Assembly: GCA_036322835.1 (NCBI GenBank) | Contig: AP027304.1 | Coordinates: 3,720,001 to 3,784,000 of the forward strand | Source: Tenuifilaceae bacterium CYCD | Lineage (GTDB): Bacteria > Bacteroidota > Bacteroidia > Bacteroidales > Tenuifilaceae | DNA: 64,000 nucleotides | Direction: 5' to 3' | Shown: positions 1 through 9,458 of the stretch, one piece after another | Layout: every line of letters begins with the position of its first letter | Numbering within the stretch: the stretch's first letter is position 1 | Notes under the pieces: generated by a model | The model's input: only the letters and a program-made list of their open reading frames with translations | Database searches by the model: none | Told to the model about the DNA's origin: nothing | Made by a program: the position numbers and the translations under genes

Positions 1-1
1 A

Positions 2-1114
2 AAAAATTTAGAAAGCATAAAAGTTTATTTTAGTAATAGCTACACAAAAAACACACCTTTATATATCTTTAAAGCCTATAAAAATTCGATAAGTTATACC
101 ATACCTGATTATGCCTATGTCCAAAGTATACAGTTGACCCTTGAGAATCGCAATGATTATACAATCGAAAAAATAGAATTTACAGGGAATAATCACACTG
201 TGAGTATTAAAAAAAATGATTTCAACTATTTCCTGAAGGTTAGTAATCGAGAATTTAATCCAAAAAAAGAAAAATTTGAATGGGTTGATAGCAGTAAAAT
301 ATCAAATGCTCCCTTAATAATTAATAGTATTAATGTATTCGATTATCTCAAAGAGATTAGTATTAAGAGAATACCCACTGCAAAAAACATTCTATACAGC
401 ATAATTTTAACAATATTTATTTTGGGCTTATACTACCTTTTATTTGTAATTTTCAAGCAGAAACTATCCCTAAAAATATCTATAGCACTTTTCTTTGTCC
501 CGTTACTTGCTTTAACCATATTTTTCTCTACCTATACAAAGCCTATTGATAAAAATTTATTTGAAGAAAAAGGTATTTTTGAAGTTATTAAACCTCACAC
601 TCCGAATAATCTGATTTATAATGGAGATTTTAAGCATGAATTGTTATTTTGGGGTTACGATTCGGATTCAACAACGCAGGAATTAGTTGATACACCATAC
701 GGCAAGGGGATAAAAATTACCCGAGCAAATGGAAATGGAAGTTCATGGTCGCTCAGATATTATGGAAGACCAATAATTTACCACAAAGATCACACATACC
801 AAATTAAGTTTAAATATAAAGTTATTAAAGGAACCAATATCCCATTTTATATAGGTTGGTGGATACGTAAAAATGAAAATGAATACCTTAATGCTATTTC
901 ATTAAAAATACATACAGACCCTATAGAAGAGAACTGGTATAATGCAGAAGTTCATTATACCTTTCTCTATAATCACAAAAACTTAGTCTGTTTATTACAT
1001 TCCTTAAAGGATTATTCTGAAATATATATTACAGATGTACAAATATATGATATAACTAGAAATATTAATCAAATAGACTTTATTGATACAGAAGGTATAG
1101 GTATTTTTCCTTAA
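2..1114 (+). CDS. Partial membrane protein with C-terminal carbohydrate-binding-like domain
   Basis: The frame is open from the first bases of the window, so the true start lies to the left and only the last 370 residues are visible. Two adjacent hydrophobic stretches (about residues 130-152 and 158-178 of the visible part) look like membrane helices. A soluble tail of about 165 residues follows. It opens with NLIYNGDF and has the aromatic beta-strand pattern of galactose-binding or CBM4/9-like modules. The gene converges on the minus-strand polysaccharide locus with a 22-base gap. A role in handling surface glycan is inference from this position and from the tail. I do not recognise the family. 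Confidence 0.7.
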   Translation, partial: KNLESIKVYFSNSYTKNTPLYIFKAYKNSISYTIPDYAYVQSIQLTLENRNDYTIEKIEFTGNNHTVSIKKNDFNYFLKVSNREFNPKKEKFEWVDSSKISNAPLIINSINVFDYLKEISIKRIPTAKNILYSIILTIFILGLYYLLFVIFKQKLSLKISIALFFVPLLALTIFFSTYTKPIDKNLFEEKGIFEVIKPHTPNNLIYNGDFKHELLFWGYDSDSTTQELVDTPYGKGIKITRANGNGSSWSLRYYGRPIIYHKDHTYQIKFKYKVIKGTNIPFYIGWWIRKNENEYLNAISLKIHTDPIEENWYNAEVHYTFLYNHKNLVCLLHSLKDYSEIYITDVQIYDITRNINQIDFIDTEGIGIFP

Positions 1115-1136
1115 AGAATTGAAAAATTTATTAAAA

Positions 1137-1997
1137 TTAATCTGAAAATATTTCTTTTAATGCTGTTTTTGTTTCAATAATATTTTCAACAATATCAAGT
1201 TTTTGATGAGTTAAAGTTGCATCAACATGAAATGATCCAATTAACCGTATCATAATTTTTGGAAAAATATTTCTTAGTACGATTTGCATTTTTTTTGGTA
1301 ATTTTACTATACGTTTATTTTTATTAGTTAGAGAAACTATAATCTCTACCAATTGAGTAGTTGAAATTTGGTTTTTATCGCATGCAAGATAAATATCTGT
1401 ATTAGGCATCCTAATAATGGCTTTCAATGTAGTCATTAAATTACTTATTGATACCATTGAACGAGAATTATTTATATTACCTAAAGGAATTATTGGAAGC
1501 AGTTTTATGAGATTTATCAAACTTTGCATATTAGCTTTTACTCCTTTACCATAAACCATAGATGGTCTAATAATTGACACAACAAAATCATCATCAGCTA
1601 ACTCAAATAATCTTTTTTCAGCCTCTAACTTACTTTTAGCATAATCATCAACGGGGTTACATTTGGACAACTCACTATAGATAATATTTTGATAGCCCCC
1701 ATTGCCATATACTTTTATAGTACTAAAAAAAATGAAATGTTGTATCCCCGCTTTCTTTGCTGCTAAAGCAGTTTCATAGGCCAAATCACTATTTATTCTA
1801 AAATATAAATCCTTGGAAATTGTTTTTTTTTGATGTACGATTGCTGCAAGGTGAATAACACAATTATATTTAGAAAAATCAATAGATGAAGGGTGTTTAT
1901 CTACTAAAGAAACCTCTTCAAATTGATATTCCTTTAACTCATTAATGATATGTTGGCCTATAAAACTATTTGCTCCTGTAAGTAATATCATTCTCAT
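1137..1997 (-). CDS. NAD-dependent epimerase/dehydratase (extended SDR)
   Basis: This 286-residue Rossmann enzyme probably acts on a nucleotide sugar in polysaccharide synthesis. The dinucleotide-binding loop TGANSFIG is at residues 7-14, the Ser/Thr of the active site at 92-93 (STIKVYG) and the catalytic pair YAKSK at 119-123. Overall it resembles the short WbpV/GalE-like SDRs of O-antigen loci. The ATG at 1997 was chosen because it overlaps the TAA of the upstream deacetylase gene as TAATG, which implies translational coupling. A longer frame from 2027 would run 31 bases into that gene. The exact reaction cannot be read from the sequence. Confidence 0.85.
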   Translation of the reverse strand: MRMILLTGANSFIGQHIINELKEYQFEEVSLVDKHPSSIDFSKYNCVIHLAAIVHQKKTISKDLYFRINSDLAYETALAAKKAGIQHFIFFSTIKVYGNGGYQNIIYSELSKCNPVDDYAKSKLEAEKRLFELADDDFVVSIIRPSMVYGKGVKANMQSLINLIKLLPIIPLGNINNSRSMVSISNLMTTLKAIIRMPNTDIYLACDKNQISTTQLVEIIVSLTNKNKRIVKLPKKMQIVLRNIFPKIMIRLIGSFHVDATLTHQKLDIVENIIETKTALKEIFSD

Positions 1998-2842
1998 TAT
2001 AAATTTACGACCGGGCCTGTTGCCCAACTAAAATTTTGATCTGCATCGTGTAAATCTGAAAAATAAAATTCATTCAATATTTTTTGAAACTTCTCAAATG
2101 ATGTTTTTACGCCAATTTCACTCTTCATTCTTCTTAATAAACCTAATTCATTAAAGGGTTGATCTGGATCAAAATCCCTTAAATGAAAATAGGTCATTAC
2201 GTAGTTGGACTCTTTAAAAAGCTTTTGAATTACGGAATAAGGCAACAATCGAAAAAAACCTCCTCCAGAATAAATTATCTGTTGTCCAAAAAATGAATAA
2301 GAACTAATAGGAAATTCCTTTATAATTCCACTTTTAGTTTTAATTATAAATGGAGTATTTTTAGGAAAATCTGGTAACCCCCCAAATCGACCGTCATTTG
2401 GATATACTGAGCAGTCGAATTGAATTCCCGATTGCACCAATAGTTCAAAAGCCCAAATATTCGTAGAATTAATTGAAAATCCGGGTGCTCTATAACTAAT
2501 AACTTTTTTACCAATCAGGTCTTCTATCGAAAATAAAGACCTTTTTAAATCTTCTTTATATTCATAATATGATTGGTTGTGAGCTATTTTATGAATATCA
2601 GAATGGGACCCAATCTCAAATCCTAAATTAGAAATCTTTTTTATCAAACTAGGATATTGCCGAGTAATCCAACCTATACAAAAAAAGTTTGCCTTGACAT
2701 TGTGCTCAATTAATGTATCAAGCAGTTTTTCAATTGTATACGGAAATCTAGGTGTAATACTAGACCACCTCTCTACAGAAGAATTATTATGGCTTTCAAA
2801 AACATGAAACCATTCTTCAATATCAAATGATAATATCTTCAT
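1997..2842 (-). CDS. Polysaccharide deacetylase (NodB fold)
   Basis: A 281-residue carbohydrate esterase 4-type protein that would remove N- or O-acetyl groups from a polysaccharide or a lipid-linked intermediate. The NodB motifs are visible: SFDIEEWFH at the N-terminus with Asp7, the metal-binding H-x3-H at His80/His84, YRAPGFS near Arg118, and a late YFHLRDFDP segment. No signal peptide is present, so it probably acts in the cytoplasm or at the inner membrane face. It resembles the deacetylases with a DUF3473-type C-terminus found in exopolysaccharide loci. It overlaps the upstream acyltransferase gene by 20 bases and the downstream epimerase by one base. Confidence 0.88.
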   Translation of the reverse strand: MKILSFDIEEWFHVFESHNNSSVERWSSITPRFPYTIEKLLDTLIEHNVKANFFCIGWITRQYPSLIKKISNLGFEIGSHSDIHKIAHNQSYYEYKEDLKRSLFSIEDLIGKKVISYRAPGFSINSTNIWAFELLVQSGIQFDCSVYPNDGRFGGLPDFPKNTPFIIKTKSGIIKEFPISSYSFFGQQIIYSGGGFFRLLPYSVIQKLFKESNYVMTYFHLRDFDPDQPFNELGLLRRMKSEIGVKTSFEKFQKILNEFYFSDLHDADQNFSWATGPVVNL

Positions 2843-3413
2843 TATTAGATAAAATTCTTTTTATCACTTTTGCTGGCCTTCCTGTTGCTATAACCCAATC
2901 GGGTATATCCTTAGTTACTATTGATCCTGCACCAACAATTGCGCCTTCTCCAATTGTAACTCCTGGCAAAACTAAAGTATCCATACCAAGAAGACATCCT
3001 TTCTTCAAATGGATTTTCTCTCTATTATAGGGTAGTTTTGAATAGTCACCATTAATATAATATTTACTGAGGTCTCTTTGATGACATAACAAGAGACACC
3101 TATTGGCAATATGAACTTTATCTTCGATTTCTATCAACTTAGCATTATTAAAATCCATCCAAACCTCATACCCAATAAAAACATTTTTGCCAACCTTGCA
3201 ACCCATTAATTTCCATAGCCTAGGGCGAATAAGTCGGTAATTCAATGGTGTTAGAAGTACTGAGTACATGCAATACTTAAGAATAATAGCATTTAAAAGC
3301 CCCTTAAGACCTTTTGATAATGCCTTAAAAAATGAAATATTGCCATACTCACCTTCAGAGAAATCAAGTCCGATTGATTTTAAAAATCTATATGTTAAAC
3401 TAGTGTTTGTCAT
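2823..3413 (-). CDS. Hexapeptide-repeat acyltransferase (WcaF/MaT-like)
   Basis: A 196-residue left-handed beta-helix acyltransferase, most likely an O- or N-acetyltransferase that decorates the polysaccharide. Hexapeptide repeats run from about residue 70 (MGCKVGKNVFIG) to the C-terminus (LPGVTIGEGAIVGAGSIV, then ATGRPAKVI, the usual closing motif of the family). The N-terminal 65 residues are alpha-helical with a hydrophobic patch, as in WcaF-type colanic acid acetyltransferases. It starts with an ATG at 3413 and overlaps the deacetylase gene downstream. The acceptor sugar is unknown. Confidence 0.85.
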   Translation of the reverse strand: MTNTSLTYRFLKSIGLDFSEGEYGNISFFKALSKGLKGLLNAIILKYCMYSVLLTPLNYRLIRPRLWKLMGCKVGKNVFIGYEVWMDFNNAKLIEIEDKVHIANRCLLLCHQRDLSKYYINGDYSKLPYNREKIHLKKGCLLGMDTLVLPGVTIGEGAIVGAGSIVTKDIPDWVIATGRPAKVIKRILSNNEDIII

Positions 3414-3449
3414 AGTAGCCTTGTACTAAAATTTTCGATAAAATATTTA

Positions 3450-4544
3450 TTATTTGATAAATAATGATAAATACTTATTCGAAATAACATCCCAAGTATA
3501 ACTTGAAGATGCAATAAGATACATCTCATTTTTCAAATCATCAAACGATTTAGAATTAAGATTTTTGATGACTTCTATTAATGTTAAACTATCTGAAAAG
3601 TAATAAGATTTATTCATAGTGGTAAGTCGATTGACTGGTACATCAAAGCATATTATAGGAATTTCATAACTCATTGCTTCAACTAATGAAGGCGCAGTTC
3701 CACATCGAGAATGGCTATGGATATAAAGTTTTGTATTAGACCTAATTGTATCCAATTCATCTTTATCATATACTGCATCAACTAAAAATATGTTTGAATA
3801 ATTACCAAATCTCGATTTTAAACTTTTACCGTATTCAGAAATATTCCAATTAGAAAGCACTACAATTTTTCTTTCAGGCATTTCCTTAAATGCATCTAAT
3901 ACAACATGAATATTATTATCGATCTGTGCTCTTGATACATTTAAGTAATATTCTCCCGATAGGAATGGATACTTACTTAGTATATTACTATTAATATTTT
4001 TTTTACAAACATGATCACCTCCATATTCAATAACAACTGCATTTATATTAAATGTTTCTTTTAAACTATTCCTCAATAATTCATTATCGGATATATGAAC
4101 ACTAGCAAATTTACCTGAAATATAACGGTTAATTTTAAGAATTAACTTTTCAAATTTTGAGTATTTTTCTCTCTTCCATTCATCCAGACCTCCATGATTA
4201 ATAATTATTTTTTTCCTAAAAATAAAATTTAAGGGTAAAATAAAACCAGCTGCAGGACCCAATATAAGTAATACATCCGAAGTAAACCAGGCGTGAAAAG
4301 TAGATATTATATCATAAAAAATACTTTGTATCCCATTTGCTTTTATCGGAATATAGATCAATTTAGAATCATTATATTTCTTCCTTCTTTCATTTTTACT
4401 ATAGATACTGCTACAATAAACAGTAAAATCCACTTTTCCGTTTAAATATTTTGTTAAATAATCAGCAAGCGTTTCATATCCTCCATAACGTGCAGGAATA
4501 CCATTAGTTCCAATTATTGCAACTTTCTTAAGTTTTGTATCCAT
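3450..4544 (-). CDS. Glycosyltransferase with DUF1972 N-domain (GT4-like)
   Basis: A 364-residue GT-B glycosyltransferase. The N-terminus VAIIGTNGIPARYGGYE is the hallmark of the DUF1972 family, often annotated as rhamnosyltransferase. The second lobe carries the nucleotide-sugar binding segment with APSLVEAMSYEIPIICFD and its conserved Glu. No signal peptide is present, so it acts at the cytoplasmic membrane face during repeat-unit assembly. It lies one base downstream of the RmlD-like reductase gene. A rhamnosyl donor is plausible because dTDP-sugar genes lie in the same locus, but this is inference. Confidence 0.87.
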   Translation of the reverse strand: MDTKLKKVAIIGTNGIPARYGGYETLADYLTKYLNGKVDFTVYCSSIYSKNERRKKYNDSKLIYIPIKANGIQSIFYDIISTFHAWFTSDVLLILGPAAGFILPLNFIFRKKIIINHGGLDEWKREKYSKFEKLILKINRYISGKFASVHISDNELLRNSLKETFNINAVVIEYGGDHVCKKNINSNILSKYPFLSGEYYLNVSRAQIDNNIHVVLDAFKEMPERKIVVLSNWNISEYGKSLKSRFGNYSNIFLVDAVYDKDELDTIRSNTKLYIHSHSRCGTAPSLVEAMSYEIPIICFDVPVNRLTTMNKSYYFSDSLTLIEVIKNLNSKSFDDLKNEMYLIASSSYTWDVISNKYLSLFIK

Positions 4545-4545
4545 T

Positions 4546-5448
4546 CTATTTCAAATAATCCTTATAATAATTATTAATATAAATATTTAAAGCAACTCTC
4601 CAATCCTGCATTATATTCAAATTTCTGATATTAAGTTTTCTATTTATCAGACGTTCATTTGCTGGTCGTTGAGCAAAATAGATATCCTTGAAATAATCAG
4701 ACTTAACTGGTACTAATTTTATCTGATTCTCAAGATTTAGTATTTTAACCAGTTCTTGTGCTACTTCAAATCTGCTGGTTTGTCCCCCACAAACCATATT
4801 ATACAAACCCCAATACTCCTTTTGCAGCAATAACTTTACATTTTTTGCAAAATCGTGTGTATAGGTTGGAGTACCATCCTTGTCATCAACAATAAATAAT
4901 TCTTTTTTCCCATCCTTTAGTTGTTTCATTAGTTTTTGAATGAATTTTTTATCTTTTTGGGGTCCTGAACCCATCATCCAACCAGCTCTGCAAACAAGAA
5001 ATCTATTTGCATTCTCAACAACAAATCGTTCACCCATATACTTCGATCTTGCATAAACCCCAAGTGGGTTTGGCATATCCCAATCATCATAAAATTCCTT
5101 ATTGCCATCAAAAATTCCAGCAGTACTAATATATAACAATGGTATGTTTAACTTATTCGATAAATACACTGCATTTTCAACAGCGAGAGTATTAGTATTA
5201 TAAGTATCATCAGCATTATTTTCGCAAAATTCCAAATCAGTATATGCTCCTAAATGGAATAAATAATCTGGTTTAAAAGATTCAACATCTCTTTTATATG
5301 CTTCAAAGTCTCTAAAGTCAAGAAATGATAACCAAGATTCATTTACATCTTTATCAGTACACTTTAATTCATATTCATCTTTAAATTGTAGGTAAAATGC
5401 TTCACCAAGCATCCCACCACATCCAGCTATGTAAATTTTCTTTTTCAT
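4546..5448 (-). CDS. RmlD-like sugar-nucleotide reductase (SDR)
   Basis: A 300-residue short-chain dehydrogenase of the RmlD substrate-binding family. Visible features are the N-terminal GCGGMLGEAF loop (a variant of the usual GxxGxxG), the catalytic YARSKY and the C-terminal GLYNMVCGGQTSRFE substrate-lobe motif. In the dTDP-rhamnose pathway RmlD reduces dTDP-4-keto-rhamnose. RfbA, RfbB and RfbC are encoded 6-8 kb upstream on the same strand and no other rmlD is in the window. This gene could therefore complete dTDP-L-rhamnose or make a related deoxyhexose. Divergence from classical RmlD leaves the product open. Confidence 0.8.
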   Translation of the reverse strand: MKKKIYIAGCGGMLGEAFYLQFKDEYELKCTDKDVNESWLSFLDFRDFEAYKRDVESFKPDYLFHLGAYTDLEFCENNADDTYNTNTLAVENAVYLSNKLNIPLLYISTAGIFDGNKEFYDDWDMPNPLGVYARSKYMGERFVVENANRFLVCRAGWMMGSGPQKDKKFIQKLMKQLKDGKKELFIVDDKDGTPTYTHDFAKNVKLLLQKEYWGLYNMVCGGQTSRFEVAQELVKILNLENQIKLVPVKSDYFKDIYFAQRPANERLINRKLNIRNLNIMQDWRVALNIYINNYYKDYLK

Positions 5449-5452
5449 GTAG

Positions 5453-6160
5453 TTAATTATTTGATTGTTCTCTAATTTTTATAACTTTAGCAGGCACTCC
5501 TCCAACGATGGAAAAAGGTGGAACATCTTTATTTACAATACTCCCCGCTGCAACAACACTATTTCTCCCAATAGTAACTCCATCTAAAATAACAGCTCTA
5601 GTGCCTATCCATACTCCTGATTCGATTTTCACACCCTTTCTGGTAACTCCTTGCTTATTAACTGGCAAATCTACATTATCAAATCTATGGTTTTCTGAAA
5701 AAATAGATACATTGGGTCCAAAAATTACATTATCTTCAATTATTACCTTACCTCGAACTTGAATAAAACAGTTCTGAGCAATTCCTACATTATTACCAAT
5801 TACCAACTCTTCTCCAAGATTACGTAGAACACCCGTACATTCAATTGTACTATTATTGAGTATTGATACATTATTCCCAATTGATATTCCATTTTTTGAT
5901 AAGGCATTTATATAAACATTATCACCTATATTTAATGATTTGCCGACTCTTATCTTATTCGAATGCTTTATAGTTGTACGTTTACCTACAAATAATAGTC
6001 CTTTAGAGGAATGAAATAATAATTTATACCAAAAACCCCTTATAACTTGTCTTAATTTATGGGATGTAATAATAAACAAATCTAAATTACTTATACCTTG
6101 ATCAAGCGAATAATTATTTCGACCTAGACTCTGTATTAATCTATTAATGATTTTTTTCAT
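5453..6160 (-). CDS. Hexapeptide-repeat acyltransferase
   Basis: A left-handed beta-helix protein of 235 residues with about ten imperfect hexapeptide turns. It begins with GKRTTIKHSNKIRVGKSLNIG and ends with GVTIGRNSVVAAGSIV followed by IVGGVPAKVIKI. The motif GPNVSIFSENHRFD contains the His expected for acetyl transfer in the maa/nodL-type family. The ATG at 6160 is preferred over a TTG at 6169. Either way it overlaps the 3' end of the upstream glycosyltransferase gene, so the two are probably co-translated. It is one of three such acyltransferases in this locus, and its acceptor is unknown. Confidence 0.85.
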   Translation of the reverse strand: MKKIINRLIQSLGRNNYSLDQGISNLDLFIITSHKLRQVIRGFWYKLLFHSSKGLLFVGKRTTIKHSNKIRVGKSLNIGDNVYINALSKNGISIGNNVSILNNSTIECTGVLRNLGEELVIGNNVGIAQNCFIQVRGKVIIEDNVIFGPNVSIFSENHRFDNVDLPVNKQGVTRKGVKIESGVWIGTRAVILDGVTIGRNSVVAAGSIVNKDVPPFSIVGGVPAKVIKIREQSNN

Positions 6161-7379
6161 TCTCTTCAATCACTTGGTTATATATTTTCATTAATTCCTG
6201 ATATGAATTCATTGAATTAAAATTATTATGTGCGAAATTTAGTGCATTTTCAGATAATTCATTGTATTCCTTTTCAGAAACATTCAGAGCAGTCAATATT
6301 TTTTCATTTAAGTCCTCCTTGCTCTTTGATTGAAAAAGAAAACCTGTCTTTCCGTTAATTACTAATTCAGGTATTCCACCAATATTAGCACCAATGACCG
6401 GTTTACCTAAAGAAAAAGCCTCAACAATTGTCATTGGATTATTTTCATACCACTCAGATGGCACTACTACATACCTACACTCTCTTATCAAATCGAACAA
6501 TTCCTCGCCATTTTTAAAACCCAAAAATTCAATATTTTCAAAATCTGTTGAATACTTTAATGTTAGATCCTCTAATGGCCCTCCTCCCGCAATCTTAAGT
6601 TTTATTCCTGTTTGAGAAATTAATTCTAGGAGTAATTCCAACCCTTTTTCTGGGGATAAACGACCGTAAAAGAATAAATAATCACCCATCCTACTTGTTT
6701 TCCCTTCATGTTTGATATCATGAAAATTATATAGTTGAATTTGCTTTTCGTTAAAACGGCTGTTAAATTCAATATGTTTGTCTCTAATAAACTTACTAAC
6801 AAAAATAAAACGATCAATCAGTTCTATTGGTTTATTGAAAAAACGCCACCAATAAGCTTCACACATAAGCATTATGCTATTGAACAAATTTCCTTTTGAA
6901 CATCTTTTTTGAACACAATGGTAGTACTTTCTATCAACACAAAGTTCACAAATTTGTCCTTTAGAATCTAATAAAGTATTTACAGGACAAATAAGCCTGT
7001 AATCGTGCACTGTATGAACTATAGGAATATTTTTATCCCGCAAAGCCTTTAAAACTGAAACGGTTAAACCTCCATAAAATAAATGGATATGTGCTACATC
7101 AGGTTTAAAGTCATTTATAAGTCGTATTATTGACTTATAAGCTTGCCTGTTATAAATATATACTGTCGAATTTATTAACTTAGTAATTAATGATTTAGTT
7201 TTAAAATTTCTTCTTGGCAAAAAATAGTCCAAATACTGTGTAGGTTCAGAATTTTCATCCCTGGTACTATAATAGGCTACCTGATGCCCATGTTTTTCCA
7301 ATAATTGCCCAGTATTAAAATAAACACGATGAGCACCTCCATCTAAATGATGATGATTATTTATCAATAATATTTTCAT
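6144..7379 (-). CDS. Glycosyltransferase family 4
   Basis: A 411-residue GT-B retaining glycosyltransferase. The start (LLINNHHHLDGGAHRVYFN) is the acceptor-lobe entry loop. The donor lobe shows FFYGRLSPEKGLELLLE and MTIVEAFSLGKPVIGANIGG, with the catalytic ExxxxxxG region. Between about residues 120 and 155 there is a cysteine-rich insertion (CPVNTLL, CELC, HC, RC) that may bind zinc. This insertion is typical of one GT4 subgroup in exopolysaccharide loci. It is soluble with no membrane helix. A TAAATTTG box (7395-7402, minus strand) lies 15 bases ahead of the ATG and could be an internal promoter, though AT-rich DNA makes chance matches common. Confidence 0.9.
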   Translation of the reverse strand: MKILLINNHHHLDGGAHRVYFNTGQLLEKHGHQVAYYSTRDENSEPTQYLDYFLPRRNFKTKSLITKLINSTVYIYNRQAYKSIIRLINDFKPDVAHIHLFYGGLTVSVLKALRDKNIPIVHTVHDYRLICPVNTLLDSKGQICELCVDRKYYHCVQKRCSKGNLFNSIMLMCEAYWWRFFNKPIELIDRFIFVSKFIRDKHIEFNSRFNEKQIQLYNFHDIKHEGKTSRMGDYLFFYGRLSPEKGLELLLELISQTGIKLKIAGGGPLEDLTLKYSTDFENIEFLGFKNGEELFDLIRECRYVVVPSEWYENNPMTIVEAFSLGKPVIGANIGGIPELVINGKTGFLFQSKSKEDLNEKILTALNVSEKEYNELSENALNFAHNNFNSMNSYQELMKIYNQVIEENEKNH

Positions 7380-7413
7380 AATATTTAATCAAAACAAATT
7401 TATTAAACCTAAA

Positions 7414-8478
7414 TTAACTGGAATCACGTTTCTCAAGAATACTTCTCTGCTTTAGTAGTAATTCTTTATTTGGTTTCCACTTTGGCAATGCTTGTGATTC
7501 TCCTTTAATATAAAAACGATAAAAACCAAGACCTACAAAATATAACAAAAAACAAAATGCTGCAATTTGCCTATTAATTTTAACATTTAATGATTTAATA
7601 TACATGGGAACAAGGAATATCAATGCAAAATCACCATAATACCCAATTCTAACCCCAATAAATTCTATAGAACTAAATAAATTCTGAAATATCAAACCGA
7701 ATAGAAAAAGAATTAAATAATTATAACTTTCATGGATATTCTTTTTTGTTAGACGAAAGAATAAAATTAGAAATAAAAGATTCTTTAGATATAATTGAAT
7801 ATTGGATTGAACATCCCGATACAAAGCTTTTATGGCGTTTGCCCATAACTCAAACTTAACTGAAATCCAAGAGAAATTTCTTATATACTCAGCAAGATCA
7901 ACAATTGAATAAAACTTGTAAACTTGTAGCAATAAAATAAGAACGGATACGCCCCAAATAGATAATAAAAAATTTCTTTTAATAACTCTATTGTTAAAAA
8001 AATAAAGTGGAATTATAGCAAGAAAAGACAAATGAATAAATGTTAATAACAATCCCCATATCAAAAATTTTTTATCTTTATGTTCGAGTAAATCAACTAA
8101 ATACGCATAAAAAAATGCTATAACAATAAACTGCCTAATAACATTAAACGAAGAAAGATAGAAATAACTTACATAAATAATTAAAGAAACATATGGCAAG
8201 TAATTATCATAGTATATCTTTTTTATTATTAAGAAATTTATTAGAAATGAAGTAACTATGAAAAACAAAATTGCATCAAAAGAAAAGATTCTTAGAAATT
8301 GAACAAACAATAATTCAAATAAAAACTCAATTTTAAACATACTTTTAGGATGCTCATAGTTGAATTCATAAAAACTATAATCAGTGCCAAGAGAATCTCT
8401 AAACGCTGAAAACAAAAAAAGAAAAACAAATAAAAAGACAAAAATTAGAAACCTCTTGTTAACATTGTAATAAAACAT
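7414..8478 (-). CDS. wzy: EpsG/Wzy-type polysaccharide polymerase
   Basis: A 354-residue polytopic membrane protein with about nine or ten hydrophobic helices. Near residues 26-40 it carries FRDSLGTDYSFYEF. This matches the R-x3-GTDYxxY signature of the EpsG family, which polymerises or helps export polysaccharide repeat units. A large charged loop (about residues 195-225) would face the periplasm. Base composition is very AT-rich, as is usual for serotype-specific polymerase genes. It is the only polymerase candidate in the locus. The gene symbol follows function rather than close sequence identity. Confidence 0.82.
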   Translation of the reverse strand: MFYYNVNKRFLIFVFLFVFLFLFSAFRDSLGTDYSFYEFNYEHPKSMFKIEFLFELLFVQFLRIFSFDAILFFIVTSFLINFLIIKKIYYDNYLPYVSLIIYVSYFYLSSFNVIRQFIVIAFFYAYLVDLLEHKDKKFLIWGLLLTFIHLSFLAIIPLYFFNNRVIKRNFLLSIWGVSVLILLLQVYKFYSIVDLAEYIRNFSWISVKFELWANAIKALYRDVQSNIQLYLKNLLFLILFFRLTKKNIHESYNYLILFLFGLIFQNLFSSIEFIGVRIGYYGDFALIFLVPMYIKSLNVKINRQIAAFCFLLYFVGLGFYRFYIKGESQALPKWKPNKELLLKQRSILEKRDSS

Positions 8479-8504
8479 GAAATTAAATTCTTGTTAGTTT
8501 ACAT

Positions 8505-9437
8505 TTAGATAAAAAGTTTCTTTTTAAAGGTCTTCAAAATAAAAGAAATATCCCTTTTAATTATAAAAAAATCACCGCGTATAATAAGCAAAAGAAAATA
8601 AAACATATTTATTTTCTCAAGGTAAAAAGAGGAAATTAAATATCGATAAGCAATTTTCCCAAACTTAGATTGTTTTATATTTCCAATTGTCAAATCGTTA
8701 ATATTACTAAAGCCCGTTAGGGACATTAAATAGTTTCTTCTTATAGCATTAGCATAGAAATCCTGCTCAGCTCTTTTTGATGTTGATATCTGCAGATTTG
8801 AAATTCGATAACGGATCAATATTCTATCTAGGTTTCTGAGTTCACCATAATTTATTAGTTTACACCACAAATCGTAGTCTTGTGAATATTTAATTTCAGT
8901 ATTGTACTTAATGTTATATTGCTTAACCACAGACATTCTCATAATTACGGTAGGATGAAGTATCGGATTCTTAAATACCATTGCCCACTTAATATTTTGA
9001 TAGTCTGTCAAGAAATAAATCTTCCTTTTCTTATTCTTTTTGTTCTCATAGTAAAATTCTGCAGCACTTCCACATAGAACGCAGTTAAGATTATTCTGCA
9101 TAAACTCATATTGAAACTCTAATCTATAAGGAAATGAGTAATCATCAGCATCCATTCTGACAATATATTCACCCTTTGCAAAATCAATCCCTTTATTTAA
9201 TGATTTGGTTAGTCCAATGTTTTTTTCATTATTAATTATTGCAATACGATTGTCTTTCTCCTTATACTCATTAAGTATTAATTTATTCGTCTCGCTATCA
9301 GGATTATCATTAATTATTATAAATTCAAAATTATTAAAAGTTTGATTTAATATTGATTCAATTGACTCTCTCAGCCATACTTCAGGTTCATTAAAAACAC
9401 TCATAATAACAGAGATCAAATTACCCTCATTATTCAT
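8505..9437 (-). CDS. Glycosyltransferase family 2
   Basis: A 310-residue GT-A glycosyltransferase. The opening NLISVIMSVFNEPEVWLRES and the metal-binding YIVRMDADDYSFP (DxD-type) are diagnostic of GT2. A later segment SQDYDLWCKL supplies the probable general base region (ED/QDYDLW). The C-terminal 60 residues are basic and hydrophobic, which suggests membrane association. The ATG at 9437 is preferred to the TTG at 9452. It would transfer one sugar of the repeat unit; donor and linkage cannot be read. Confidence 0.9.
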   Translation of the reverse strand: MNNEGNLISVIMSVFNEPEVWLRESIESILNQTFNNFEFIIINDNPDSETNKLILNEYKEKDNRIAIINNEKNIGLTKSLNKGIDFAKGEYIVRMDADDYSFPYRLEFQYEFMQNNLNCVLCGSAAEFYYENKKNKKRKIYFLTDYQNIKWAMVFKNPILHPTVIMRMSVVKQYNIKYNTEIKYSQDYDLWCKLINYGELRNLDRILIRYRISNLQISTSKRAEQDFYANAIRRNYLMSLTGFSNINDLTIGNIKQSKFGKIAYRYLISSFYLEKINMFYFLLLIIRGDFFIIKRDISFILKTFKKKLFI

Positions 9438-9458
9438 TTTGATAGAATTCAATAGTTA

